A stretch of DNA of 41,205 nt. Source: Akkermansia muciniphila (GTDB taxonomy: Bacteria; Verrucomicrobiota; Verrucomicrobiia; Limisphaerales; UBA9464). Both the position numbers and the translations under genes were made by a program. Below are positions 34,565-41,205 of this stretch, one piece after another. Positions within the stretch are counted from its first letter, which is position 1. The number at the start of each line of letters is the position of its first letter. The notes beneath the pieces were generated by a model. It had not been told where the DNA came from. It saw only the letters and a list, made by a program, of their open reading frames with translations, and searched no databases. Where the stretch lies: NCBI GenBank assembly GCA_945900455.1, contig CAMDJH010000018.1, positions 1-41,205 on the forward strand, read 5' to 3'.

Positions 34565-36322
34565 TTGCACCCTGACACCGCATTCGTCCCCGTCTCCCTG
34601 CGTTTGCGAGCACCACCCGAATTCTACCGGTATCCAGGGGCAGCCGCCGTGGGACTGCTGCTCGCACTCTCCTACCCTAAACCCGGCTGGTCTGGATTTG
34701 CCTGGATCGCTCCCGGCTTGCTCCTAGCCGTCACAGCAGGCCTGCCCCGTGCCGGAACACTTCGGACCGCTTACATTACCGGACTGACTCACTATCTCGT
34801 CTCTCTCGGTTGGCTGCTCCATATCCCCTTCCCTGCAGGCGCCGTCGCTGGATGGTTGGCGCTCTCCGCCTATTGCGCCTTATACCCGGCAGCTTGGACG
34901 TTGCTTGTGTGGCACGGCATGCCCGCCGCGTTCCCAGCCGATCCCTCCCTCGACGAATCGTCGAAATCGATTCCGGATTCACTCGGTTCCAAGAACCCTT
35001 TCCTTCACCGGTTTCAGGCGATGCCCTGGATTTCAAGGACGATCGCACTTCTATCCGTCGCGGCCGCATGGGTTCTGGGTGAAATGATCCTCGGCCGATT
35101 TCTATCCGGCTTCCCCTGGAATTTCCTGGGTGTCTCGCAATACCGCAACGCGCCGCTGATCCAGATCAGTCTGTTTACCGGCATCTACGGACTCTCCTTT
35201 CTGGTGTGCTGGGTGTCCGTTTCCGGCGCCCTGGTAGCCCATCGACTCTACCAAGCCGTGCGCGGTCGGCGCCTGCTCCCGGAAATTCTCCACGGACAAC
35301 CCTCCAATCTTCCGTTGGAATGGGCTGCGGACCTGCGATTGCCTTTGTTCGTACTGCTCGCCGTGACCGGTTGGGGCCTGCACTGCATTACCGTTCCATC
35401 TTCCCCAGATACCCGACTCATCACCCTGGCACTGATTCAACCGAGCATTCCGCAAACGCTCCTCTGGGATGGCGGTAGCAGCACCAATCGATTCGAACAG
35501 ATCTACGCGCTCTCGGAAAAAGCTCTCATTGGCAAACCCACGGTGCTGATCTGGCCGGAAGGCTCCCTGCCGTCCATCGGGCGAGATCAATTCGATCGGA
35601 TGCTGGCTCTAACCGCGGCGGCGGGCTGTTACTGGATAGTTGGTTCCGACGATGTTGAGATTCTCCCCGACGCGACGAATGCCTACAACAGCGCGTTTCT
35701 CATTGATCCAAACGGCCGCTTTGCTAGGCCCTACCGCAAACGACACTTGGTAATTTTCGGGGAGACGATTCCGTTGGAACACTGGGTGCCGTTCATGAAA
35801 TGGCTGACGCCAGCAAACGGAAGCCTCACGGCTGGGAAAGAGCCTGTCCCGTTTCAACTCGGCAGCAACGGACCCGTGGCGTCAACTCTCATTTGCTTTG
35901 AAGATAATTTCCCTCACTACACCCGGGAATACGCAACAGCCGATGTCGACTTCCTCCTCGAACTGACCAATGACGGTTGGTTCGGTGAAAGTTCCGCTCA
36001 ATGGCAACACGCCGCCAACACGACATTTCGAGCGGTGGAGAATGGGATGCCGCTGGTGCGCGTCGCAAACAATGGACTCACTGGCTGGATCGACGGACAC
36101 GGACGGTCCCGTGACATCCTCGGACGCGAATCCGGCAATGTCTACGGCCCTGGATTCCTGACGATCACACTCCCATTGCCGGCCCGAACACAGCCCAGAG
36201 CCACGACATTCTATACCCAATACGGAGACGTCTTCGGATGGATCTGTGCCGGCTGGTGGTGTGCACTCGGCATCCGCATCGCTTTGCGACGGTCGAACAG
36301 AACCCACGGGGTCAGTCAATAG
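34565..36322 (+). CDS. lnt: Apolipoprotein N-acyltransferase
   Basis: Adds the third acyl chain to the N-terminal Cys of lipoproteins at the periplasmic side of the inner membrane; it uses a phospholipid as donor. The 585 residues contain about seven membrane helices in the first 280 and one at the C-terminus, with a nitrilase-like domain between. The triad is present: E332 (VLIWPEGSLPS), K392 (YRKRHLVIFGE) and C444 (STLICFEDNF). It is longer than E. coli Lnt (512), mainly by a loop at about residues 120-155 rich in Ser and Pro. Start uncertain: TTG at 34565 (3 bases after the DUF853 stop), or a GTG near codon 29. A functional Lnt fits a Gram-negative envelope. Confidence 0.93.
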   Translation: MHPDTAFVPVSLRLRAPPEFYRYPGAAAVGLLLALSYPKPGWSGFAWIAPGLLLAVTAGLPRAGTLRTAYITGLTHYLVSLGWLLHIPFPAGAVAGWLALSAYCALYPAAWTLLVWHGMPAAFPADPSLDESSKSIPDSLGSKNPFLHRFQAMPWISRTIALLSVAAAWVLGEMILGRFLSGFPWNFLGVSQYRNAPLIQISLFTGIYGLSFLVCWVSVSGALVAHRLYQAVRGRRLLPEILHGQPSNLPLEWAADLRLPLFVLLAVTGWGLHCITVPSSPDTRLITLALIQPSIPQTLLWDGGSSTNRFEQIYALSEKALIGKPTVLIWPEGSLPSIGRDQFDRMLALTAAAGCYWIVGSDDVEILPDATNAYNSAFLIDPNGRFARPYRKRHLVIFGETIPLEHWVPFMKWLTPANGSLTAGKEPVPFQLGSNGPVASTLICFEDNFPHYTREYATADVDFLLELTNDGWFGESSAQWQHAANTTFRAVENGMPLVRVANNGLTGWIDGHGRSRDILGRESGNVYGPGFLTITLPLPARTQPRATTFYTQYGDVFGWICAGWWCALGIRIALRRSNRTHGVSQ

Positions 36323-36401
36323 TAATGTGCTTTTTCACTTCTCCAGATCGATCGGACAACTCCTGGGTGAACTCCGCCGGAGTGCACCACATGCCGTGGC
36401 A

Positions 36402-36892
36402 TCAGCGGGCTGTGAATCGAGTCAATATCACGGCATGTTGCTCCAGCAATGGGCGGAGGAGCCGATAACTCTCCTCGGCAGACGACTTAATATCGATCAG
36501 TAGTAGGACCTCAGGGCCGCCCGGAAACACCCGACCCCGTTCCCTTCGACTCGTTGGTGGAGAGGCTGTAGGTAGAGTCCTTCCAGGGTACGGTCAGGCT
36601 GGGCGCGATCGCGGTCGCGGGCCAAGAGCAGCTTTCCGTCGACCGGGTAAATGTCGGCCTCGACCGAACAAAATCCCTGCTCCCGTACATCCAGGAGCGG
36701 TCGTGGATGTTGATAATCGTTGTGAGAAAACGCGCACGGCAGGGGCGCTGCCGATACGGGACTGGCACTGTGCAGAGCAAGCGTCTGGCAAATCAACGTG
36801 GCGAAGGAAGCAATCGACCTGGCAGAGAGGAGGCTGTCCCAAGCGGCGGGCAAGCGCGGGAGGAGGACGGAGGGGGAGGAAGCAGCGTTCAT
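36402..36892 (-). pseudogene. Decayed AIM6-like / PI-PLC-like phosphodiesterase gene
   Basis: Starts ATG at 36892 with a weakly hydrophobic leader and then FSHNDYQHPRPLLDVREQGFCSVEADIY, LLLARDRDRAQPDRTLEGLYLQPL, the opening half of the AIM6-like phosphodiesterase family (TIM barrel, exported). At 36535-36538 the frame breaks. If one G is added to the GGGG run of the coding strand, the sequence becomes NGGRVFPGGPEVLLLIDIKS, and continues SAEESYRLLRPLLEQHAVILTRFTAR to a stop at 36402-36404. The family is about 280 residues, so even when repaired the product (about 163) lacks its second half. Downstream in the same frame is CHGMWCTPAEFTQEL before another stop at the end of lnt, perhaps the tail after an internal deletion. 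A sequencing error could explain the frameshift but not the truncation. Confidence 0.75.
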
Positions 36893-37098
36893 TGGGGCAG
36901 GATAGAGGACGCATCGATCGTTAGGGCAAGTCGACACTTTGACGCGCTTGGCGAATTGCCGTGGCGAATCCACTTGCCGCAAACGGGATCCCGAGGCGAA
37001 CTATCCGCAGGTTGGCGCATGGCAATGCGGTGAATGCGACCGTTGACTGTTCACTCGGCGTTCACTCGGCGTGCGACCTTTCCATCCTCCCGAAACGG
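36893..37098. other. Spacer before tRNA-Ile2 with tandem 11-base duplication
   Basis: No gene. GTTCACTCGGC occurs twice in tandem at 37049-37059 and 37060-37070, right after TTGACT (37043-37048), a good -35 box for the tRNA. No good -10 box is visible at the usual distance; the duplication may have moved it. Confidence 0.45.
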
Positions 37099-37174
<76 letters not shown>

Positions 37175-37191
37175 ACCTCATTTGCAACTAG

Positions 37192-37479
37192 TTACGCAAA
37201 GACATCCGAAAACTGAGACCTCTCACTAAGGCAATGGCTGGGCTGTTTGCCCATGTCAGGGCTGTTCTGTATCGCCGGGGAGCTACTGAGGCACAGCACA
37301 TTCGCTACCTCGATCCGGCGAGCGGGACCGAGCATAGGTTCCTCACCAACGAAATGACTCGACCGCCTGGACTCATGGCCTTTCTCCATAAACTGCGCAG
37401 GAATATCGAAAAGGTTTCTGATAGCGACCCGCATTTTTCGCCTGCTTTCACTTGGGCGGCGCACCGGATTTTCCCGTGA
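37192..37479 (+). pseudogene. IS4-type transposase C-terminal remnant
   Basis: Reading from 37192 (after an in-frame TAG), about 95 codons read through to 37479. The middle, RYLDPASGTEHRFLTNEMTRPPGLMAFLHKLRRNIEKVSD, closely resembles the DDE/IS4 transposase end (RYLDP...FRFLTNxxxLPPGLIxxLYxxRWDIEKVFDE). The usual R-W-D-I-E reads R-R-N-I-E, the catalytic Glu region then dissolves, and the rest is unrelated. No terminal repeats or N-terminal part are present. It is a dead fragment that overlaps the 3' end of the BNR gene on the opposite strand. Its position right after a tRNA gene points to old insertions there. Confidence 0.72.
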
Positions 37480-38770
37480 GCGGATCGAGCAAATTGCGGA
37501 GATCGGAATCGGGAGCGGCGTCGCGGATTCGGTGATCCGGCCCTACCGGCTTGTCATTCAATCGCCATTGGATCAGGCCCACGTCTCGCGGTGACGGCAT
37601 GCCCGCCGTATTCGGTTGAGAACGATAGCCGGTCCCAAAGGCTGTAAGCAAACTCCCGTCCGGCAATAAAACGGTCGAGGTCGCCTGGCTACTCGCCCAC
37701 CAAGCTTGCGGTCCCGGGCGGTTTTCGTTGGAACCTTTGCGATTGCCGACCCAGTTATGCAAAAGATAGCGGTGATCGAGATCCCAAGTCTCGCCGTGAT
37801 CGCGGCTGACGACGGCTTCAATCCCAAATTGAGGGAATCCCTCTTGAGAGTCGATGTATCCCTTTCGGACCACGTAAGTCATCACAATCTCACCGATGGG
37901 CAACCGCACCAGCGACGGATGGTGCCGCCCCCAAGTGTAAAGCTGGGTCACCGGGGACCAGTTGTGACCGTCGTCGGAGGAGATGGAAATTCCCAATCCT
38001 TCATAATGATCCAAGGTCTCGCCTTTCTTGCTCGTGGGAATATCGGTTCGACACGCTGCTACCAGGTGGCCGTTGGCTGCGCGCACCATCGCCACCTCGC
38101 TGACCTTCTCCCACTGAGGCACTCGCGTGGCCTTATTCCAAGTCTTCCCACCATCGAGGCTGGCTCGCAGGAATGCTTCTTGCCCGCCGTCCGTGGATCC
38201 CCGGTAGCCCGTTTCTATGACTCGAACGAGCTTGCCGGTTTTCTCATCGCGATCGACGAGGTACGGATCCCATTGATTCCACGCGCCGCCGTAAGGATTG
38301 GGGGGGATCGGCTCGGAACGCCATGATTGACCATAGTCTTGGCTGCTGCACCGTAATTTTCCTTCGACGCCGCAAACGATCTGACCGCCCCCGAGGTAGG
38401 TGAGCGCCACACCCACCAGATGTCGGGCATGGGGCGGTTCGGTCGGAACGACTGGATGGGGATTATCCCAGGTCGCACCCCGATCTTGGCTCATCAACAC
38501 CATCGGCCGATGGGGATAATCACAGCTCACCAGCATCAAGAGTCGGTCCTCCTCCGGCATGTAAATGAGGTACGGTACCGCGACGACACGATTCCAACTT
38601 TCGGTGACAATCTGAAGTCTAGCGGGCAGTCGTACACTGCCAGCCGGATCTCCCAGTCGCAGAACATCGTGAGCTCTCCATGTATCCGATCGGGTCGACA
38701 CTATCGTGCCCAAGGTTATCGGCAATATGACGGGGAGGAACCGAAACCAAGTCTTGATCAAAGTTTTCAT
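37448..38770 (-). CDS. Exported BNR-repeat sialidase-like protein
   Basis: A 440-residue protein with a signal peptide (MKTLIKTWFRFLPVILPITLGTIV). Five Asp boxes (S-x-D-x-G-x-T/S/N-W) are visible: SQDRGATW, SQDYGQSW, SLDGGKTW, SSDDGHNW and SRDHGETW, spaced as in a six-bladed propeller. Whether it has sialidase activity is doubtful because the Arg triad is not obvious; the common annotation is exo-alpha-sialidase or glycosyl hydrolase. Likely a periplasmic or extracellular glycan-binding or -cutting protein. ATG at 38770 is favoured over 38794 for its signal peptide. The 3' end overlaps a transposase relic, but the C-terminus reads normally. Confidence 0.88.
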   Translation of the reverse strand: MKTLIKTWFRFLPVILPITLGTIVSTRSDTWRAHDVLRLGDPAGSVRLPARLQIVTESWNRVVAVPYLIYMPEEDRLLMLVSCDYPHRPMVLMSQDRGATWDNPHPVVPTEPPHARHLVGVALTYLGGGQIVCGVEGKLRCSSQDYGQSWRSEPIPPNPYGGAWNQWDPYLVDRDEKTGKLVRVIETGYRGSTDGGQEAFLRASLDGGKTWNKATRVPQWEKVSEVAMVRAANGHLVAACRTDIPTSKKGETLDHYEGLGISISSDDGHNWSPVTQLYTWGRHHPSLVRLPIGEIVMTYVVRKGYIDSQEGFPQFGIEAVVSRDHGETWDLDHRYLLHNWVGNRKGSNENRPGPQAWWASSQATSTVLLPDGSLLTAFGTGYRSQPNTAGMPSPRDVGLIQWRLNDKPVGPDHRIRDAAPDSDLRNLLDPLTGKSGAPPK

Positions 38771-38827
38771 AATTTTATTGAACCGTCTGTGCACAGCCCG
38801 GCGCTAAATCACGCCAACGCATTCGCA

Positions 38828-39763
38828 CTAAAACAGGGTTGTGACCCCTTCTTCCAAAACGCGCAGCCGCCGGGTCAACCGCGCCGCCTCGACGGCATTT
38901 CGGAGCCGTCTCTCCGGTTCATCCAGGTCTTCGAAGGAGAGCTTGAAAGTGCCATAATGCATTGGTACCAGCCAACTGGCTCCCAGCTGGCCAAAAGCCT
39001 GCACCGCTTCTTCCGGTCCCATGTGCACCTGTCGGAAGGATTCCGGGTGGTAGGCGCCAATCGGCAAGAGAGCAAGCTCCGGACGCATCCTCTCGCCGAT
39101 CTCGGGGAATCCGTCAAAATAAGCCGTATCCCCGGCGTGATAAACTCGACGGCCCCGGTACTCGATGACGAATCCACCCCAACCCCGCTGATGGTCACGT
39201 AGTGTGCGGGCACCCCAGTGGCGGGCCGGCACCAGCGTTACTCGCCATTCGCCACTCCCAAAACTCTCCCACCACTTTAATTCGACAATCCGAGTAAATC
39301 CGAGAGTCCGGGCCAGGCTGCCACAGCCCCACGGCATCACCCCGATTTTCGGGGATGAAAGTTTCCGGAGAGTGGGTTTGTGGAAATGGTCAAAATGCGC
39401 ATGCGTCAGCAGGACCAAATCAATCGGTGGCAGATCTCGGAACCGCAATCCCGGGCGTTTCAACCGCTTTAGTAAAAAGAGCCAGTTCGCAAAATTGGGA
39501 TCGATCAGCATGTTCAATCCGTCGAACTGCACCAAAAAAGAAGCATGCCCAATCCAGGTGAGGGCCAACTGATTCCCTTCCAGTCGCGGAAATGCCGCCA
39601 TTTTGACGGACCCTGTGCGCCGCGTCCGCAGCGCCTTCCATACCATTTCCTGAAAAAAAGTCCTCGGGTTAAAGTGATTGCTGGGCGTCAGTTCCTTAAA
39701 CGACCGGGGGATCCTCCGCTTCCGGGGCTGACCGGCTGGTGCAGGAGAAGATTCCGGGTTCAT
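38828..39763 (-). CDS. MBL-fold metallo-hydrolase, NAPE-PLD/UlaG-like
   Basis: A 311-residue metallo-beta-lactamase fold protein. The metal site is THAHFDH, preceded by WIGHASFLVQFDGLNMLIDPNF, then PARHWGART, YHAGDTAYF and MHYGTF. The order and spacing are those of NAPE-phospholipase-D-like and UlaG-like hydrolases. The N-terminal 60 residues are basic with no signal peptide, so it is cytosolic. The substrate is not known. ATG at 39763 was selected; a GTG seven codons upstream would also work. Confidence 0.92.
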   Translation of the reverse strand: MNPESSPAPAGQPRKRRIPRSFKELTPSNHFNPRTFFQEMVWKALRTRRTGSVKMAAFPRLEGNQLALTWIGHASFLVQFDGLNMLIDPNFANWLFLLKRLKRPGLRFRDLPPIDLVLLTHAHFDHFHKPTLRKLSSPKIGVMPWGCGSLARTLGFTRIVELKWWESFGSGEWRVTLVPARHWGARTLRDHQRGWGGFVIEYRGRRVYHAGDTAYFDGFPEIGERMRPELALLPIGAYHPESFRQVHMGPEEAVQAFGQLGASWLVPMHYGTFKLSFEDLDEPERRLRNAVEAARLTRRLRVLEEGVTTLF

Positions 39764-39942
39764 GTTGTGCGTATCGCGTACCACGAGTTCGCAGCCGAGG
39801 GAACTGAGAATGCGACCGAACGCGGAGCGAGGAAAGGCAACAAGGATCCATCAAATTCCGTGGGAACCCCTCGTGGCGCATCCTCGAGTCTTTGAATACC
39901 CCCAACCCCGGGCGCGTCGGACTCGAGAAGGAACACGTTACG

Positions 39943-40371
39943 ATGAATTCAAACCTGAGTCTCCTCGCCGCCGCGTCGCTTTCTGCCGCCGCCCTGACAC
40001 CCGCCGCCCGGGCCGGCGGCTGCGAATGGTCCACCGCCGCCAAGGTGTTTACGGGCCTCTTTGCGGCCCAGGTGGTCGCGGACATTGTCTGCCCGAGGGT
40101 CTATGCCTACCCAGCCGCGCCGGCGGTTGTCTCTGTCGCTCCGCCGGTAGTTTACGCCCCAGGGCCCGCCACCGTTGTGTATGCGCCGCCCGCCCCCACG
40201 GTAGTTGGTTACGGGTCCGGCCCGGTATTTGTCGCAGCTCCGGCTCCAGTTTACTATGCGGCCCCGCCGGTCGTATTTGTAGGGGGTCCCCGGTTCTACG
40301 CACCAGCAGCCCATTTTCACGGGGGCTACGGCCACGTTGCACACCGTCATGGACACGGACGCCCTCGGTGA
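39943..40371 (+). CDS. Low-complexity exported Pro/Val/Tyr/Ala-rich protein
   Basis: A 142-residue protein with a signal peptide (MNSNLSLLAAASLSAAALTPAARA) and two Cys in the early mature part (GGCEWS and DIVCPRV). The rest is repeats of APxVV(Y/S)xAPP, then a His-rich end (HFHGGYGHVAHRHGHGRPR), which may bind metal. No domain is recognised. Similar short Pro/Val/Tyr exported proteins are frequent in PVC bacteria. The ATG at 39943 has an AAGGA sequence about 11 bases upstream (weak). Alone on its strand, divergent from the MBL-fold gene. Confidence 0.75.
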   Translation: MNSNLSLLAAASLSAAALTPAARAGGCEWSTAAKVFTGLFAAQVVADIVCPRVYAYPAAPAVVSVAPPVVYAPGPATVVYAPPAPTVVGYGSGPVFVAAPAPVYYAAPPVVFVGGPRFYAPAAHFHGGYGHVAHRHGHGRPR

Positions 40372-40431
40372 AGATTCAGTCCCCAGCATTCCCGCCCGCC
40401 AGGTGTTCACAACATCGGTGGGTTTTCGGTT

Positions 40432-41205
40432 TTGAGCTCGATCCAATATCCGGGCATACTCCCGGCCTTGAGTAACTCCCAAGACCACCGCGAATCGTCG
40501 ACCCGAGCCGCCCGGGTAGCCGTGGATGGCCTCTTCTTTCGACTCGGACCGGAGAAATTCCACCCGAAAGGGATCACCTACGGCCCGCTCGCAGCGGATG
40601 CCACCGGGGTGGGATTCGGCCTTCACGACCAGACCGCCAACGATCTCGCCCTCATCCGAGACCTGGGCGCGAACCTGCTCCGAGTCTACGAAATTCCACC
40701 GCGTTGGTTTCTCGATCTCGCGCATGCGGCGGGGTTAAGAGTGATGGTCGACGCGCCGTGGAATAAATACCGGTGTTTCCTCGACAGCCAGGCCACCCGG
40801 GACAACGCGATCGAAGTCGTCCGTCGCACTGCCGAAGCCCTGGCCGGACATCCAGCGGCATTCGCCATTTCCGTGGTCAACGAAATCCCGCCGGAGATCG
40901 TGCGTTGGTCCGGACCCGCTGCGGTCGAAACGTTTCTCGACGAATTGGTGGCCGTTGCCAAAGCGGTGGATCCGGCTCTCCTCTGTACCTTCGGCAATTT
41001 TCCACCGACGGAGTTTCTGCAGCCTCGGTCCGTCGACTTCGTTTGTTTCAACGTTTACCTGCATCACCAGATTCCATTTGAAAAGTATCTGACCCGCCTG
41101 CAGATCCAGGCGGATTCGAAGCCCCTGATTCTCGGGGAGTGCGGAGTGGATTCGATCCGGGAGGGGGTCGATACCCAGGCAGCCATTTTGTCGTGGACCG
41201 TCGAA
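40432..41205 (+). CDS. GH2-type TIM-barrel protein, probably N-terminal part of a glycosyltransferase fusion (3' end outside window)
   Basis: About 258 residues are seen. The reading frame has no stop before the right edge. The sequence VDGLFFRLGPEKFHPKGITYGPL, LALIRDLGANLLRVYEIPPRWFLDLAHAAGLRVMVDAPW, FAISVVNEIPPEIVRW and LILGECGVDSIRE shows a (beta/alpha)8 glycosidase barrel with the two glutamates (NE and GE) typical of GH2/GH-A clans. In Planctomycetes and Verrucomicrobia such a barrel is often fused to a glycosyltransferase 2 domain; that part would lie to the right. The start codon is unclear: TTG at 40432 is the first that fits; no ATG precedes the conserved part. Confidence 0.8.
   Translation, partial: MSSIQYPGILPALSNSQDHRESSTRAARVAVDGLFFRLGPEKFHPKGITYGPLAADATGVGFGLHDQTANDLALIRDLGANLLRVYEIPPRWFLDLAHAAGLRVMVDAPWNKYRCFLDSQATRDNAIEVVRRTAEALAGHPAAFAISVVNEIPPEIVRWSGPAAVETFLDELVAVAKAVDPALLCTFGNFPPTEFLQPRSVDFVCFNVYLHHQIPFEKYLTRLQIQADSKPLILGECGVDSIREGVDTQAAILSWTVE

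Noticed and set aside
37192-37464. 90-codon minus-strand frame after the tRNA
   Set aside because: The opposite strand shows the transposase motif FRFLTN...PPGL...IEK; the minus frame has none.

Overview
The window is a typical stretch of bacterial chromosome with high GC and dense genes on both strands. It probably comes from a member of Verrucomicrobiota (PVC group). The basis is gene content rather than a marker gene: a Tat-exported DUF1501 protein, DUF5069, DUF3299, two FHA proteins, a GldA/GldF/GldG-like ABC module with a DUF4340 protein, and secreted BNR and metalloprotease genes. Shine-Dalgarno sequences are weak and intergenic spacers carry palindromic repeats. The phylum call is inference. 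No phage, plasmid, CRISPR or rRNA signal was seen.

Layout. 1-5657 (minus): a three-domain fusion enzyme (LMW phosphatase / RpiB / serine hydroxymethyltransferase), then FHA-zinc ribbon, methyltransferase, glycosyltransferase and a cut-off DUF1501 gene. 5766-9490: DUF3299 protein, dusB, a membrane FHA protein and carA. 9653-13442: a CvpA-like membrane protein, then on the minus strand a polyprenyl diphosphate synthase, an ECF sigma factor and a membrane protein that may be its anti-sigma. 13675-16886: DUF5069 protein with a strong terminator, a minus-strand pair (small exported protein plus HTTM/VKGC-like membrane protein), a Dabb protein and a NUDIX hydrolase. 17147-23772 (plus): GldA-GldF-GldG-DUF4340, followed directly by a second copy of the small protein/HTTM pair. 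23881-26744: HNH protein, exported metalloprotease, rsmD. 27179-29854: a tight three-gene operon of acyl carrier protein, SerRS-like amino acid:carrier protein ligase and MBOAT acyltransferase. 29858-36322: a YjhG/YagF-type dehydratase, a GNAT acetyltransferase, a HerA/DUF853 ATPase and apolipoprotein N-acyltransferase. 36402-37479: a decayed AIM6-like gene, tRNA-Ile2(CAU) and a transposase relic. 37448-41205: BNR sialidase-like protein, MBL-fold hydrolase, a low-complexity secreted protein and the start of a GH2-like protein.

Most interesting. (1) The 27179-29854 operon looks like a Dlt-style system in which a class II aminoacyl-tRNA-synthetase homologue, instead of an adenylating DltA/AlmE enzyme, charges a carrier protein, and an MBOAT protein (DltB-like) then hands the amino acid to an envelope acceptor. 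(2) The phosphatase-RpiB-GlyA fusion keeps the domain order of the Bacillus subtilis ywlE-ywlF-(ywlG)-glyA neighbourhood in one 718-residue chain, and its phosphatase loop has the Thr typical of protein-arginine phosphatases. (3) The two-gene HTTM cassette occurs twice in the window, both times with an ATGA stop/start overlap, which suggests an undescribed two-protein membrane system. Its HTTM subunits keep the lysine of vitamin K-dependent carboxylase but apparently lack its key histidine.
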